A DNA stretch of 64,000 nt from Apostichopus japonicus. Taxonomy: Eukaryota; Echinodermata; Holothuroidea; Aspidochirotida; Stichopodidae. The position numbers and the translations under genes were made by a program. Shown here piece by piece: positions 32,284-45,586 of the stretch (positions are counted from its first letter, which is position 1; the number at the start of each line of letters is the position of its first letter). The stretch covers positions 10,007,501 through 10,071,500 of the forward strand of contig NC_092570.1 in NCBI RefSeq assembly GCF_037975245.1, in the 5' to 3' direction. Under the pieces are notes generated by a model. That model searched no databases. It had not been told where the DNA came from and saw nothing but the letters and a program-made list of their open reading frames with translations.

Positions 32284-32307
32284 TTTGACTCAATCAAACT
32301 TTTCTTC
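32163..32307 (-). CDS. RBMX-like exon 1 (coding start; CDS 32163-32283)
   Basis: An acceptor (TCTTCTGCAG) ends at 32308, so 24 bases of 5' UTR precede the ATG at 32283. The ATG context is TCAAAATGG, with A at -3 and G at +4. It encodes residues 1-40 (MAPPSAEKDKPGKLYLGGLP and on to KYGKILD), including RNP2 of the RRM. The donor is GATG/GTGAGC at 32162, phase 1. Confidence 0.9.
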
Positions 32308-34896
32308 CTGCAGAAGAGAATTAAGACTGTTAAACACTTGCCCATCCAGTTATTAAACTGACTGTCTCGAAGAAACAATTATACAAATAGACAGAAACAA
32401 TCAAACAAACACTTTCTTATAAAGTCAGCATTGTTATGAACACAGGATTCTGCGCAATGTTTTGGCCAGGGACGCAAAATCTTCAAATTGCTTGCGTCCG
32501 TCCCCGCGGTAGCAAACTTTTCTTTTGAGAAACAAAACCCAAGTACACAATCACAACTAGGTCAAAGGAAAATATAATGAACATCTTTCATAATTTCTTT
32601 CAAAAACCCACAACTTCTTCTGACAAGAACCAAAATTTCTCCCAATCTTACAGATCAGTGAATTCTTTTGAAAATAAATGTATCATAACAATCAACCACA
32701 AGGTACAGGGTTTACAACACTCCATTACAGAGATTTTCATGCTAAAAATAGACAATGATGATTTTCCAAAATTTGTATGATTTGATTGGCTAATAGTCCC
32801 TATTCATTGTCTGGGAAACATTCTTGCATCTGTAGTGCTCATTGAACACAAAGTAAGTTGTTTAACAACAATTACACCTGTACTTGTAAGTTACTTTCCC
32901 CTGTGTAGAGATAACAGAGTTTGTGGTATAGGCTATCATCTTGATATCATTGACAAATGACAATGCAGACATATTGTTGATGTTAGTTCCGACATTTAGT
33001 TTCAGCAATAGAAAACAAAAGTATGTTTGCTATGTCTACGATGCACCCAACAAATTTGTATAGTATAAAAATTGATTGTGTGTTTGTTGGAATAGCGATA
33101 CAAAGCATTTTATGGACTGTATGCTAGGCATAGATTTTTTTGTAATATGTTGGTACAAGCATAGAATCAGGGCCACTTGTTTGTAACATTAGGCTAGGCT
33201 TTACTATGTGAAGTATGCTGGTGTTGGGGGTATGTGGCCTACCAACTGCCCAGGTCCATAATGAACCACTTGCCTAAGCATCAATTTCAGTGTAAATTTC
33301 TGTAACAAAAAGTGAATAGGTGTTTTTGTCTTAGTATTATTTGCAACTTCCTCTTAACTATACGACTGAAAAGACATGAATAGGAGGGTAACTAATTTTC
33401 ATTCCCAAATACATGAGCCTTAGGGGGTGAAGAAAGCCTAGTCCAAATTAAAACACACCGTGATCCAGTGGCCCTGCATAATCTATAATTACTCCATTCT
33501 GATTGGCAGTTGGGGGGGGGGGCATTGGGAGAAGGGGGACTGAGCCCTGAGCCCCCTGAAGATTTCATTCCCACGAAAGTTGGGAGTAGCCGTGGGCGTT
33601 ATTCCCCACACTGTACTTTCCACACAGCAAATTTAAAATACCAGGTTTTTGGGGGAGGAACAGAGGCTTACTGATGAGGCACATTAAAATGATGAAGGAG
33701 GAAGGAGGATGATAGAACTTGGCTGGAGCAGGATAGAACTTGGCTCCGAGATGGTAGATTCTCAGGATATAGATTAGGTTCGGAAGAGGAATGATGATTG
33801 AGTACAAGTGGCCGCGATAAACAAATTAAGTTAAACAGGTTCACTTTATTTGGCTGTAGTTATCTAGATGTGAAAAAGGTGAATTCAAGCTGTCATGTGG
33901 CATAATTTGGTCTTGCTAAGTTTAATCCTAATAACGCATTTCGGATTTTAATGCTTTTAAATATTCCATGATTATGTGAGCCTCTTTTTGCCTTTAACAC
34001 TGACCGCAACTGCCTTTTTATTCCTTACATATTCCCTAATTACACACCAATGCCTCCAGTAAATTATAAGCAGCTTAACTTCACTGACATGAACTCAGTC
34101 TAACTATCCTTCTTGGCTTTCTTTGATACTTTCCCATGTTATTTTCATCATCCTGGATTTCATATACTAAAATTGTAGAAAGACCTAGTGAACATGACTA
34201 TGACAAAACAAAGTTGTATTGTTCCCGCACAAGAAACTTTTCAGCGGAAAGTAATCAGCGGAAAGTAATCAGCGGAAAGTACCGTGTGCGGAGAATACCT
34301 GAAAACGTTGCATCCTGACTGCAACTCCAAACAAAAAAGAGAGACCTTAAAAGCATGTTATATCAATATCTATTACTGCATAGCTTAAAACTATGTAATA
34401 TTCAGGCGTGTAAGTTACAAAAAATATAAAATTAAAAGATGAATCTTACTTCTTACTGTTACCGTGTCAGGCCTAGGAAGTTACTGTACTGTACCTTACG
34501 CCACAAAACCATTACGCCTAGACAAGTACAGTAAGCCATTACGTAAGCACCTACTGACCTAGGCTAGGCTAAGTAAAGTATGGCTAAAAGAAGGCGGAAA
34601 ATGATGTCTTCTGACCAGTGAAAATTTCACGATGCTGATCCTAAGGTTAAAAGTTACTCTACAGTAAGATCTTTTGTCAGTAGGCCAAGACTAGCCTACC
34701 TAAATATTATTGATAGCGCGTCTGGCTTAGGCCAATGAGCCTAACGAGTTAGTTCTAGCCTCAGTTAGGCCTAGGCTACATGGGAGAAAATTAGAACAAA
34801 CAATAACGCCTGTCTTTTGTTCACTTGGGCAAAGTTTAAAATGACGTAAAAATTTGCAAATTGAACCCAGTGAGAAATAATGAGCATGAGAATTAC
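32308..34896 (-). other. Putative 5' UTR intron; no gene seen
   Basis: The frames present are short and unremarkable. Near 34243-34281 there is a three-fold tandem 14-bp word (TCAGCGGAAAGTAA). Around 34480-34790 GGCTAGGC/TAGGCCTA words recur. A poly-G tract lies at 33510-33521. Confidence 0.4.
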
Positions 34897-35010
34897 CTTC
34901 TGTGAACGGCTTTAAGGAAACTTGAACGATGTTTCGGTGATTTTCTTTAAACCGAGAAAGCGGAGAACCAGGATTTCGAGTGTAAGCGGGATCACACCTG
35001 TCAATGTAAG
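34897..35010 (-). other. Probable non-coding first exon and promoter side of RBMX-like gene
   Basis: The acceptor before the ATG exon implies an upstream 5' UTR exon. The best candidate on the minus strand ends TTCACAGAAG/GTAATTC at 34897. Its upstream end is unknown; 35010 is nominal. A GC box (GGGCGGGC, 35047-35054) lies just upstream of it. RNA evidence is needed to confirm. Confidence 0.4.
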
Positions 35011-35639
35011 CGTGGTTTGCATGTACTGTACCAACCGAAGATTAGAGGGCGGGCTTTCACTTTGTAATTAAAGGCTCGGGATCTGTCAAGTAATACGCAA
35101 CTGCGCAAAAGCTATCAAAGGTCAAATATCAACTAAAATGGCTCGCTGTACTCACTGTACTTGGGGACAACCGGACAAGTATATCGAAGTCGTCCGTCAC
35201 TGATCTGGAAGGCAGAAAGTCTTGAAAGGATTTTGAAGCGCCGGTTGTCGAAAGTTGATCTCTTTGTAATGCGTGACACTTTAGAACTATACAGCGGTGT
35301 TTAATATGCACGCGACTCCATATAATGGCCAAGCATTATAGCTGGCTTACCTATGTTCAAGTTGCATTGTGACCATACAATATTTAACTAATATAGGCCC
35401 ATGTCAGTTGAATGTATTGTAGCAGTCGGTGAATAATTAAGAAATTATGTCAGTTGTAAGTTGTCTTGTCATAACCTGATTGGCATACCATGTCAGTAAA
35501 ATGAAAACTGAAAATTGCCCACTTTGTATCATCCTTTGTAAACGACAACACCTTGACATTTACAGATTTTGAATCCTTAACAGTGCTCAAGGCGCATCAC
35601 AATTTTACCCTGGTCATTGATCATGCATCTGTCAAATAT

Positions 35640-35815
35640 GGAGACAATCCGCCCCACATGAAAGCGCCCAACTGACAGTTTATCTCACAGGTCCCCATTA
35701 ATGCAAGGGGACGTAGGGAGGCAATAGAGATCAAGTCCCTTGCCCAAGGACTCGAACCTGCAAACCTTAGATCACAAGTCCACTGCCGTAGCCACTTCTC
35801 CACACTTCTCACGTT
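35640..35815 (-). mobile_element. tRNA-derived SINE-like fragment
   Basis: On the minus strand a box-A-like TGGCTACGGCAGTGG (35780-35794) is followed by a box-B-like GGTTCGAGTCC (35748-35758), spaced as in tRNA genes. A non-tRNA body (CTTGGGCAAGGGACTTGATC) follows. The order is that of tRNA-derived SINE heads. I cannot see a clear 3' tail or target-site duplication. Confidence 0.6.
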
Positions 35816-36101
35816 GTGCCTCAGAATGCACCATTTGACGTCTACAGTTTGTCGACTTCAATCAACCCAGGACAGCACCCCCCCCCCCAACCACCCTCCT
35901 CGCACGCTACTGTTTCATATACATGCAATTTTTTAATGTGAAGTGTTGGAGTAATGGAGTCTGCTCATCTCTATGTTCCCAAGTTTTTTTCTTGGACTAT
36001 GACACATCAACAGAACTAGTATTGTTCGATACAGTTGACAAACTGCCTACAGTGAAATATCGACCTTCCTTACCGGTTTCGAAACTCTGGACATACAAAC
36101 A

Positions 36102-36175
36102 GCGTCCATAGCCTATAGTGGTTAGAGTGTCCTCATATAAAGCGGGAGGCCCGGGTTCGAATCCCGGTGGAGGCT
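36102..36175 (+). tRNA. tRNA-like sequence, copy 1 (probable pseudo-tRNA)
   Basis: The 5' GCGTCCA pairs with 3' TGGAGGC with one mismatch. The T arm CCGGGTTCGAATCCCGG is perfect. The box A-like TAGCCTATAGTGGTTAGAG is present. The anticodon stem has one mismatch and the loop ATATAAA would give anticodon ATA, which is unusual. It is probably a tRNA pseudogene or SINE head and not a working tRNA. Confidence 0.45.
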
Positions 36176-36471
36176 GGAAGTTTTTTCATTGTTCTGGATT
36201 TTTCACCTCATTACGATTTCAATTATATATATCTCATTTGCCTTTGTCGTTTACCTCCATTTCATTAACAAAAGTCTGTTCAAATTATCTCTTTCGGGAT
36301 CCGGTTTTAGGAATCACAAATGACTTCGAGCTGGTTAAAATCATGTTTGATCTCTAGAGTAAGGCAAATATGTCACCAAAACAGAATTAGTATTGTTCGA
36401 TACAGTTGACAAACGCCTACAGTGAAATATCGATCTTCCTTACCGGTTTCGAATCTCTGGACATACAACCA

Positions 36472-36543
36472 GCGTCCATAGCCTAATGGTTAAAGTGTCC
36501 GCAAATAAAACGGGAGGCCCGGGTTCGAATCCCGGTGGAGGCT
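36472..36543 (+). tRNA. tRNA-like sequence, copy 2 (probable pseudo-tRNA)
   Basis: It has the same acceptor and perfect T arm as copy 1. D-loop AATGGTTAA is two bases shorter, closer to normal tRNA length. The anticodon loop AAATAAA lacks the invariant T at position 33, so function is doubtful. Confidence 0.42.
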
Positions 36544-37185
36544 GGAAGTTTTTTTCACTGTTCTGGATTTTTCAACTCTTTACGATTTCAATTATATATA
36601 TCTCATTTGCCTTTGTCGTTTACCTCCATTTCATCAAGAAAAGTATGTTCAAAGTATCTCTTTCGAGATCCGGCTTTAGGAATCACAAATGACTTCGAGT
36701 TGGCTAGAATCATGTTTGATCTCTAGAGTAAGGCAAATATGTCACCAAAACAGAACTAGTATTCTACGCCTACAGTGAAATTAAGGTTAAGTTAAGGTTA
36801 AATTATTACTTCTTAATCTATACCTAACTATTAATCATTGATGTTATTAAGATTCTTTAAGTGAATATGAAAGTCAAAGAATCTATCAATGGCATCATTT
36901 TGCCTTGAAAAGTTGATAAAACTTTGAAAATATGTTAGTTTGCGACCATTATGAAATTTTAAGCTCTCCTAGTGAGTTTGTGTTGCTCGGGTTTAGGGGG
37001 AACAGGAGGGCGGTTCTAGTCTAGGTGGTAGATTAAGATTTATTAACCTATGCAGCCACTCTGAGTGACGATCTTTATACAAAATAACAAAATAAAAGGT
37101 AAGCAAAAGTTGTAGATCCTGGACTAATAGCAGTGTTTTATAACAGTTTCTATATCAAAATTAAAACTACATGCATACCTTCGCA

Positions 37186-37495
37186 CAGGCGCATAGCGAG
37201 AAATTTACCAAGGGAGGGGCGAAACTGTAGGCAAACTATCAGAGCCGTAGATACGGCATTGCAAACTATCTAAGCGTAGCGCCACCATAAGTGGCGCGAA
37301 GCGTACAAGAACATTTTGGCTGAAAATGCCTCCCAGATCGATGGAAATGGCACTTCCCATGCCTTATATGTTGCGTCTTAGCATTTTCTCTTTTGAAATT
37401 ACTAGCGATATCATAAAAACATACAAAAAAATATGCTCAAGGCGGGGGGGGGGCGGCTGCCCCCTTCGCCCCCCCCCCCCTTGGCTACGCGCCTG
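37186..37495 (-). mobile_element. hAT-like MITE (copy B)
   Basis: The ends are CAGGCGCATAGCGAG and, reverse complemented, CAGGCGCGTAGCC. They are flanked by CCTTCGCA (37178-37185) and CCTGCACA (37496-37503), 6 of 8 identical, fitting a decayed 8-bp duplication. Internal words (AATTACTAGCGATATCATA, GGCACTTCCCA) match the copy at 2210-2463 in opposite orientation. Poly-G/poly-C runs near the right end distinguish this copy. Confidence 0.82.
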
Positions 37496-37503
37496 CCTGC
37501 ACA

Positions 37504-39817
37504 TATACTACAAAATTAGCAGAACCATTTCCCAATACAGGTCGGTGAATCTTGGGAATTTAAAAATTTGCAATAAACTGGTTTCGTAAAAATCCATCTT
37601 GGACTGCAAAATATAAACTCGATCGTTCCTTTAACATTGTGGGTAATAATTTTTCTAAACCCGCCAGAAGTATCTCGAACCGGGTTTCAATTAAAGTAAT
37701 TTAGAGTGATAGAGCGCCACTCTTATTTCATTAGCCCTTTAACTACGTCAGGTCTCTATGGCAACATAACGAGTCCTTTCATTTCTTGTTTCAGGTGTTT
37801 TGACTCCATCCGTAGACAGCTACCCACCCTCGCTGTAACGGAAGTCCTTTGCCTAACACATACCAGTCCCAGATCGTTCACAATACACTGTATAGTCACT
37901 AACGTTTCACATAATCTCAGCGTACTTTCAGGTGCATGATTAAACAGGGGCCCTTAACTTCATTTTCTTGGCCAATGTCTGGTTGTGTCAGCTTCCTGAT
38001 TAGGTACCAGTAGGGGTTTCAATTTTCTCGCATTTGTCGCCAGCAGGACGTCTTCTGTTCCGCTAGACCAGGTCGCTTGTACTTTTCCGTCAGTCCATAC
38101 GAGAAAATAAAGTGCGGTCGCCTTCCTTCCTGTATTTTGCAAATATCGGAGGGTTTCTTGTCCCTGATATCCACCCATCCACGTAGGTCCTGTCTCGGTA
38201 GAAATGTACCTCAACTAGCGCAGTGACCAGGTGACAATTATTTGGGACATTCAGTCGCATTTCGTCTCGCTTAGAAATGTATATATGATGAGCAAATCAT
38301 TATAGCCTTATCGATTAATAGCAACACAGACGTTCGCCTTGAAACTAATATGTAAATCAGATAAGATCTAAGGTATGTTCATCTTCTGTCTCACTTTGTT
38401 ACTGGTCGTTATGCGAAGACTGTCTCGAAAGACGAATGTTGCCAATACTTTCGAGTTAGTATAGCCTACATACTAAAGGAGGCACAAACCCAACTATCTT
38501 CTTTAGTTCGTGTGACAGCTATGACAAATCGTGTTCCCTTTGGAAGATATCCTAGTGTAAAGTCGTATCTGGGAGATATTATATTGTAAATCTGTGATAG
38601 TGCCACCAGGTTCTGAATCCTTTGACTGTATCTTTGTTTTCCTTTGGTATTTCAAGTAGAACTGTTCAAATTGTTCAACATGAAACTAATGCCATTATTA
38701 GTCCTTGTTAATATCCTCAATAATTGAGATTCAGCACAGAAAACAACCATTTAAATAAAAATCAAATTCTTATTAAAAAAATGAAACTCATGTGGCTCGA
38801 GGATGTCATTCTTAGACTTAGATCAAGTCTTCAGTCCTTTTGAACGAAGAAACATTAAATTTGTAATATTTCCCAAATGGAATATATTATTTTCTTAGTT
38901 GTTTTGGGGATGTTGTTTTCATGACAGTTATTACTATTACATAGACCAAATATTATGGTTAGGATTGTGCCTCTTGTATTGACGATCAATAAACAAACAA
39001 GCTATGTTTAAAGTGCTTAAAATGGCTGCAGATTAGAAATATACGTAAGGAATTAAACGGTATGCAATTAAATGATTATTCTCCTATACTAACCATAACT
39101 TCGACGAAACACACTTCACAAAACTTACCTATAGGCTATAGCCTACACATTATGGTGGACTATATGTCAACCGACATATATATTAAACCGCATTAAATCT
39201 TTCGGTAAATTATATTTACCGATTTCTTTTTCTCTTTTCCTCTGGTAGGGGATGAGCACACGTGTTATATCTTCCCATTTCCACTTTTGATTAAGTTGGT
39301 TCCTTGTTGACTGTCATAATAAATAGTTTGTTTCTAATGATGGGCGTACTACGCTACACTAATCAGGTAATTGGACATCAGGATGAATTTCCGGCTCATG
39401 TACATAACATCAAAATTAATATTGAATTATTACCTGGAAGATTCCATCAACTTTCAAGATCGAATCGGTTTTACAAATAAATATATCAAACTGAAATGCC
39501 AATTATGTAATAGTATAGTTTTGAATGGAAAACAATTCAATTCGCGTAAGGATCCTTTCAGTATACGTTATGTTCCTAAAGTTATATACATTGGTGTAGG
39601 TTTACGTTAGAGCAGCACATTAAGTACTTAGTCGTTATAGTTTCTGTATAGATTCATTTTCTACATGCAGATTTACCGAGAAACATTAAAAGCACTCTCA
39701 AATTACTATATATACTATATATTAATTACATATATTGAACATTTAATTTGTACTTATATTTATGTATATGTATTTATACACATATATATTTTTTTTTTCT
39801 TTTCTTTTCTTTCTTCA
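37504..39817. other. No supported gene; one unrecognised ORF
   Basis: A minus-strand 84-codon frame at 37960-38214 (ALYFLVWTDGKVQATWS in the middle) has balanced, protein-like composition but no domain I recognise and no clear splice partners. It may be a stray exon or transposon fragment. The remainder is AT-rich with nothing distinctive. Confidence 0.35.
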
Positions 39818-39908
39818 GGGAGTCTTCCACATTGTTAAGCTTTTAAGCTTTATGGAAGACTTCCCTCCACTTTGTACTTTTGTGGCAAAACAAATAAATA
39901 AATAAAAA
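39818..39908 (+). other. Hairpin plus (AAAT)n tail, possible non-LTR 3' end
   Basis: GGGAGTCTTCCA (39818-39829) pairs with TGGAAGACTTCCC (39853-39865) with one bulge. The loop contains AAGCTT twice. A (AAAT)n-like tail follows at 39889-39908. Hairpins just before simple tails occur at the 3' ends of several LINE families. No RT was found upstream. Confidence 0.3.
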
Positions 39909-41761
39909 ATTGGCTCGAACTTGATCCTCTCCCACCTCCAAATATAAACAATGATCACTAACTTACGACATCTTTTTGTAACTATTTCATTGAAATGTTG
40001 ACAACTTTAGCAGCTCAGATAGTTCTGATAAATAGTATAAGTATTCGCATGTAAGCATTATGTAATATTGATTAATATCACGCCAAATATTTTGATTTCT
40101 TTGGAATGATACTCAAACACTTAGGCTTGTAGGCTACATACAGAATTGTATTGTGGATGAAGACGTCTCTAAATTCAGTTCAAATTGATCCTTCAAGTTC
40201 CAGTTTACAAAGAAATGTTAAGCTCTCACACCTTCATGTATTCCAGAAAGAAATGATCTACAATTGACGACCGTTCAATATTATTAAAACCAGCAATCTC
40301 GAGGTCGTGTTTGATATTCATCTGTTTTATTATTTATATTCAGATTATGAGTTTGTGTCTTCAATGAACCCTTTGATGCAAGTTTGAACAATACTTTATA
40401 AAGCACGCTTATTTACATCTAGTAAAATTGGAGATGATGTTATTTGACAATCTTGTATGAGTAAAATTTGGCAACAATTTAGTGTTATCACAGATGTATG
40501 TTTCATTTAGAGCATGTTATGTAAAGATATGATTTTGATATCATAAATGAAAGGTTATCAGTTATTGCCTTGAATTATGCTAGAAGTTCATATAATGGTC
40601 ACTTAGGTTTAACTTCGACAAACATTTGTCAGTGTCTTTTATTACCTTCATGACACAGTTTATCATCAAATATGTAATAATAATAAATAATAATAACAAC
40701 AACAATAATATTAATAATAACAATAATCTTTATTTCTTTATTACTTAACAATATTTTTTTTTCACAAATCAAATTTTCATCTTCTTAACACAAATGAATG
40801 AGGAGATAACATTCAATTTAGTCAAATTACTTTCATCCTTATAGGTCACTATTTTTAGGCTAAGGGGAAAATCGTTAAAAGTCTAACCTAACTTGTGAAT
40901 ATTGAAACAATTAAAGTAATCAACCAGAATAAAGGCAACATTAAGTCACTCCCATGGTGGCAATAGAAGATAGGCATGACAGCGCAGCGAGCCTGCCGAG
41001 TTAACGGCACAACATCCCGTCAGCGTTGCGGAAGTTTCCCGCTAGATTTATCACCGAAGAATTATAAGGATATTGACTATCAATGTTTTTTTGCGGCTGG
41101 GCTGTCCGTCTTTTATTTAACTTTTGCCAGGTTAGCTTGCGGTTAAGTTATCAGGAAGATGGCTAATTGGTCCAACGATGTCATATAGACCCTTGTGACA
41201 CCTCAATAATCAAAGTATGTTTCCAAGTTGCACAGTACCGGTATATGTGCCATCAAGTTATACCTGAAGAATCGATAACCACAAACAGAGAAGAAAAAAG
41301 CAAACAGACATACACACACACACAAAAGGGCAGAAGAATTCAATAAATAGAAAGAAAATATGATTAAATAACTATTAGGATGTCAGCTGATCATCTATAG
41401 CATCATGGTTAATTATAGAGCCAGGAGGGCCCGCTGATACCTTGGTTATATATAGGCTCCTTTTCAATGCAGAGCGAAATGTGAGCGGTCTTTCTCTTTG
41501 ACTGAATTCTCTCTCATGTATATTTACAAAAGTAATATGTTACCTTAAAGGGCTGTAAAAATGACTATGTTTCAGAATTAAGAGCAAAAAAAAAAAAAAA
41601 AAAAAAAACCATTTCTCAATGTTTCTACATGTAAGTGTAAAAAGAAGAAATGATTATATAATTATAGTCAGAAAAATTAAATTATTTCTTGTCGTTCTTG
41701 ACATGAATGTTAATAGTTAACATATTTATAGTAATAATACTACCACTACTAATAATATATA

Positions 41762-41769
<8 letters not shown>
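39909..41769. other. No gene seen
   Basis: AT-rich DNA with an AAT/AAC microsatellite (40674-40728) and a poly-A run at 41587-41608. A more GC-rich patch at 40975-41050 has no frame of interest. Confidence 0.5.

Positions 41770-41815
<46 letters not shown>
41770..41815. repeat. (TA)n microsatellite
   Basis: An uninterrupted AT dinucleotide run of about 46 bases, followed by short AACACTATTAAGAACACT-like direct repeats to 41890. Confidence 0.95.
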
Positions 41816-41816
<1 letters not shown>

Positions 41817-41890
41817 CACTATTAAGAACACTACAAAGAACATTGTTATGAACACTATTAAGAACACTGTAAACAACACTTTTAAGAACA

Positions 41891-44800
41891 ATGTTTACAC
41901 ATTAAATATCAATATGTCACTTCCTTCGTTAGTCTTCGTGTTTTTTCTTCTTTAGGGGATATTTTTTATTTTTGCTGTTTACTAGCTCAGTTTTCCCCCT
42001 ATTTCTCTGTTTTGACGTACTTGGTTGCAATTATTCACGGTTCTTGTTAATAAAAAAGACATCTATGGGATCGTAATGCAAGTACCCTTTTCTGAAATGT
42101 CGTAAATATGAAAAATACATCCCCCGAAACAGTCATGAAATCCGATATTAATACGATGGAATCTTTTATTACCGAATATGTTTTGTTTTATTTCAAGAGA
42201 AGAATTTTTATTTCTTCAACTTCCAAATTTCTCAGTCAAATAATAAGGACATCGTTTTTGAATAGTACAGTAATTAAAATCCTTTTTATCTTCACTCTAT
42301 ATAAACTTAACCACATACTTTGTGTTTTAGTTATGAATATTTTGTATATTATTTAATTCGTATACATGCATCTTGTATGTCGGTAGATCCAATAATTCAG
42401 AGATTCACGTTTGTTGTTTGTCGCCAAGCAGTCTGTGTTTATAGGTAACAGTGTTAATTTGAAAAGGAAAGTTCATTGTTTCCCTTCCAAACAATAGGAG
42501 ATTGGCAATCATCATCTTATACTAAAGTAATCCTTTACAACTTTAAATTCCAATCTACTTAATTTAATTTAGGCGTTATCTATGTTCAGTTATTGTCTTA
42601 GCTGTAGGTGTAAATGCAAAGTAGCATGGCCGGGGTATAAACGGTATTCTAATTGGGGATAATATAAGCGGCCATTGGAGATTGGGATAGGGGGTACGAG
42701 ACTAGGGGGAGGAGAGGGGAAAAATCTCACAATTGAATTCTGTCAGATTCTGCTGGATATAAAATAACTTTCTGCACACGGAATCCTTTTGCTTTGTCAG
42801 ACGAATTTCTGATTACGTCATTATTTTTAGAAACTTTGCAATGTATTTTTAAGGAACATTGAACCTACCCCAGCGTTCGTTCCACCCTAAGACAAGTTTA
42901 CAATGTATCAAACTATTAAACACATCTAGATTGCTTTCAAGGCAACGGCTGAACCGATTGAACGTTGAATATTTAATGATTATATTCGATACTGTCAATT
43001 TAGTGGTCCAGACAGTTTTCTCTTATATTATTAATCATCGGCTATATTATTAACCATTAATAAAGAGTAAATCCGAAATTTTTGAGCTTGCAGTTATTAT
43101 TGTATTTTAATATGTTACTTGAGGCCGTAAAGGTGTCCACGTTGTTATATGCGTTGCTTTCTTAAGAGCTGACCTAGCTCACGCTGTAAATGTACTGCAG
43201 ATATGTACTTCAGCTACTTGGAGTTACTGTGCTAAACTAGTTACTTCAGTCACTTTGATTGATGAGCCTTCTTATGTTAAAAGGTTGCGTCTCTAACACT
43301 CAATGTGGTATGGTTGTGTTATCTTCACTGTTAGGTATTGTGTTAAATGAACTATAAGGAGAGGGGCGGGGGGGGGGGGCGGGGGACATAACTGTATGAT
43401 ATTATTTTGCGCACTCGATGTTAAAATCAGCCTGCAGTGCAGAAGTACTGGAAGAAGTACAGACTGTAATTTTATGTAAAGGTGAACTTCGAGAGCTATG
43501 CTAAGTCTGGGGTCAATGACGTCACTATTTTCCCCAATGTAAATAACCACCATTAGAATACACTATTATTTATCTCATCTTTCCCGTACCCCTTCATCAG
43601 TCCATACCCCCACCCCCTCCACAACGTGCCCCATACATGTCCACGGGCCCCTGTGGCTTTGTTCCCCATTTCCCCTCTCGTTGAGGCGACTATGAGATCT
43701 AATTGGTTTAGGCAATTGGCTGCCCCGTATTATCAACTATCAACGGAGTTATTAAATGTCAATGTAATACAAAAAAAGTATGTGTCCCAAGAATGAAATG
43801 TTATATCTCATATCTACATTTGTAAACCTTGAAGTTTATGTCTGATTCAATGAATCATATAGTGTGTGATTTTGGTAAATAAAAGGAACGGATAATTGTG
43901 TTTGCAGTGTATTTCTCTTACCGTTGATGTGTGAGTTTATGGTACCAACAAATGCAAAAAAAAAACAGCTTTAAAATATTAAACCGATTTTACATTACTG
44001 GCTGAGCTGAGCTCACCTGGTTGCCTTTGTTTTTAATCAGCTCTTGTCTTCGTTTGGTTATGCCATTAATTGCCCCTTTAAGATAAATTGAAAAGGGAAG
44101 AACGCGTTTAACGAAGCAAAAAAGCAGTTTTCCCCCTATACTCCGTTATATCATAATGACAATAGCATATATACAGATGAGCGTTAGGTACAAAGTAATA
44201 ACACATGACAACAATGGGATATTGTTAATTAGCGTTGCTATGCAACAGGTGTACCGTTTAAATATTTCACACCTTGTCTGATGTGGTGGGATATATTTTT
44301 TATAAGTAATACGGGTAAAGTTATCAAATAATATAAATTGGATCTATATTTAACAAAAGTTGTGTCTGAAGTTATAACCTTACTAATGGTCAACATGAAT
44401 ACACTTGTATTGTATTGTTTTTGGAGATGTTTGCTCTTGATTTGATCTGATTATCATTTGTGGAGATATAGTAGTGAAACATACACACAATACGCACGTA
44501 CATTTACACACACACACACACGCACACACACACATACAAACAGCAAGTGTTTTTTGAAACTTCAATGTCAAAAGAATTGACACTGCTTTGAATCTAAAAT
44601 CACTCCCTTACATTCTCGACTTGAAAATATTAACAGCAAAAATGAAAGAAAGGAAAAAGTTTCTCATTTTGAAACTAAATCACATATCGAACAAAATACA
44701 ACCCTTATTATAGGTGTATAGTTTTTACAACCATTACTTCTCACAAACGAACCTTTGTGGAATTTGCTTCTATTATTTTGCAGTATGTATGTACGTCTTT

Positions 44801-45586
44801 TCTCTTCTTTGTCTTATTGTTCCTTTAATTTAGCTCTATATTCAGATGCAATGAAGCATAACGTGCCCTGTCATATACAGGCAAAGTACGTTATACTACT
44901 ACCCGGTCTTCACAATAATGTTAATACAGATAACGTTGTAAAGTCATTGGCGTCATGATACATGGTCAGAAAGCATTGGCGTATCATGCATGACGTGTGC
45001 GCATATATTGCCAACAAATAAAACCATCATCGCTTAATATATATAGTAACGCCGGCCACAAAAAATCAAAGTCAGTGGGTCGCTAGTCCTATACCGCCCA
45101 TGGTGGGCCATGATCCATCCTTTTGCATTGTCTATGGTCTAGCATCCGGACTTGATCTTCTCCGATCTGGTAACACGTTGTCTATTGCTGCAGGTGTACT
45201 ATGAACAAAGTGCAGTAACACCTTTTGACATGAAGAGGAGATAGCCAATCATCATGCTAATAAGTTTATCACAAAAATAATTTATACACTTATGTGTAAC
45301 AGCCGACCAATGCAAATTTAATTATGGCAACACAAACCACTTATCCCTTCGGTACTTACATAATTCTGATTACAATGAACATCTCCATTAATTTTGTATT
45401 CAGTGGCTGGCTCGAGAGATCCACGAGTTTAGTAGCCTGAAATGTAGATTAAAAAACTTACAAAGGAACTAAGCCATGTACCCTCCCCCCCCCCCCGGTT
45501 TATGGTCTCTTGGTTTGAAAGGGTATCACTTTCAACCCTAATGGGTAAGGGGTGTAAAATCTGTTTTTTACAAGCGAATCAGGACC
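41891..45586. other. No gene seen; simple repeats
   Basis: The frames are short and AT-driven (for example 42108-42356). A (CA)n tract lies at about 44506-44535. G or C runs occur at 43367-43381 and 45483-45497. Confidence 0.5.

Larger units (their letters stand above)
35997..36783 (+). repeat. ~370-bp tandem repeat with tRNA-like core
   Basis: ACAGAA(C/T)TAGTATT starts units at 36010, 36381 and 36750, a period of 369-371. Two full units and a truncated third are present, about 90 percent alike by eye. Each full unit carries a tRNA-like sequence of 72-74 bases at the same offset. Confidence 0.88.

Noticed and set aside
35129-35332. 67-codon minus frame and a short plus ATG (MARCTHCTW) near the putative promoter
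   Set aside because: Too short and unlinked; possible divergent transcript but no evidence.
36102-36543. Functional tRNA genes
   Set aside because: Anticodon arms are defective (mismatch, ATA anticodon, or missing T33), so they are annotated as probable pseudo-tRNAs.
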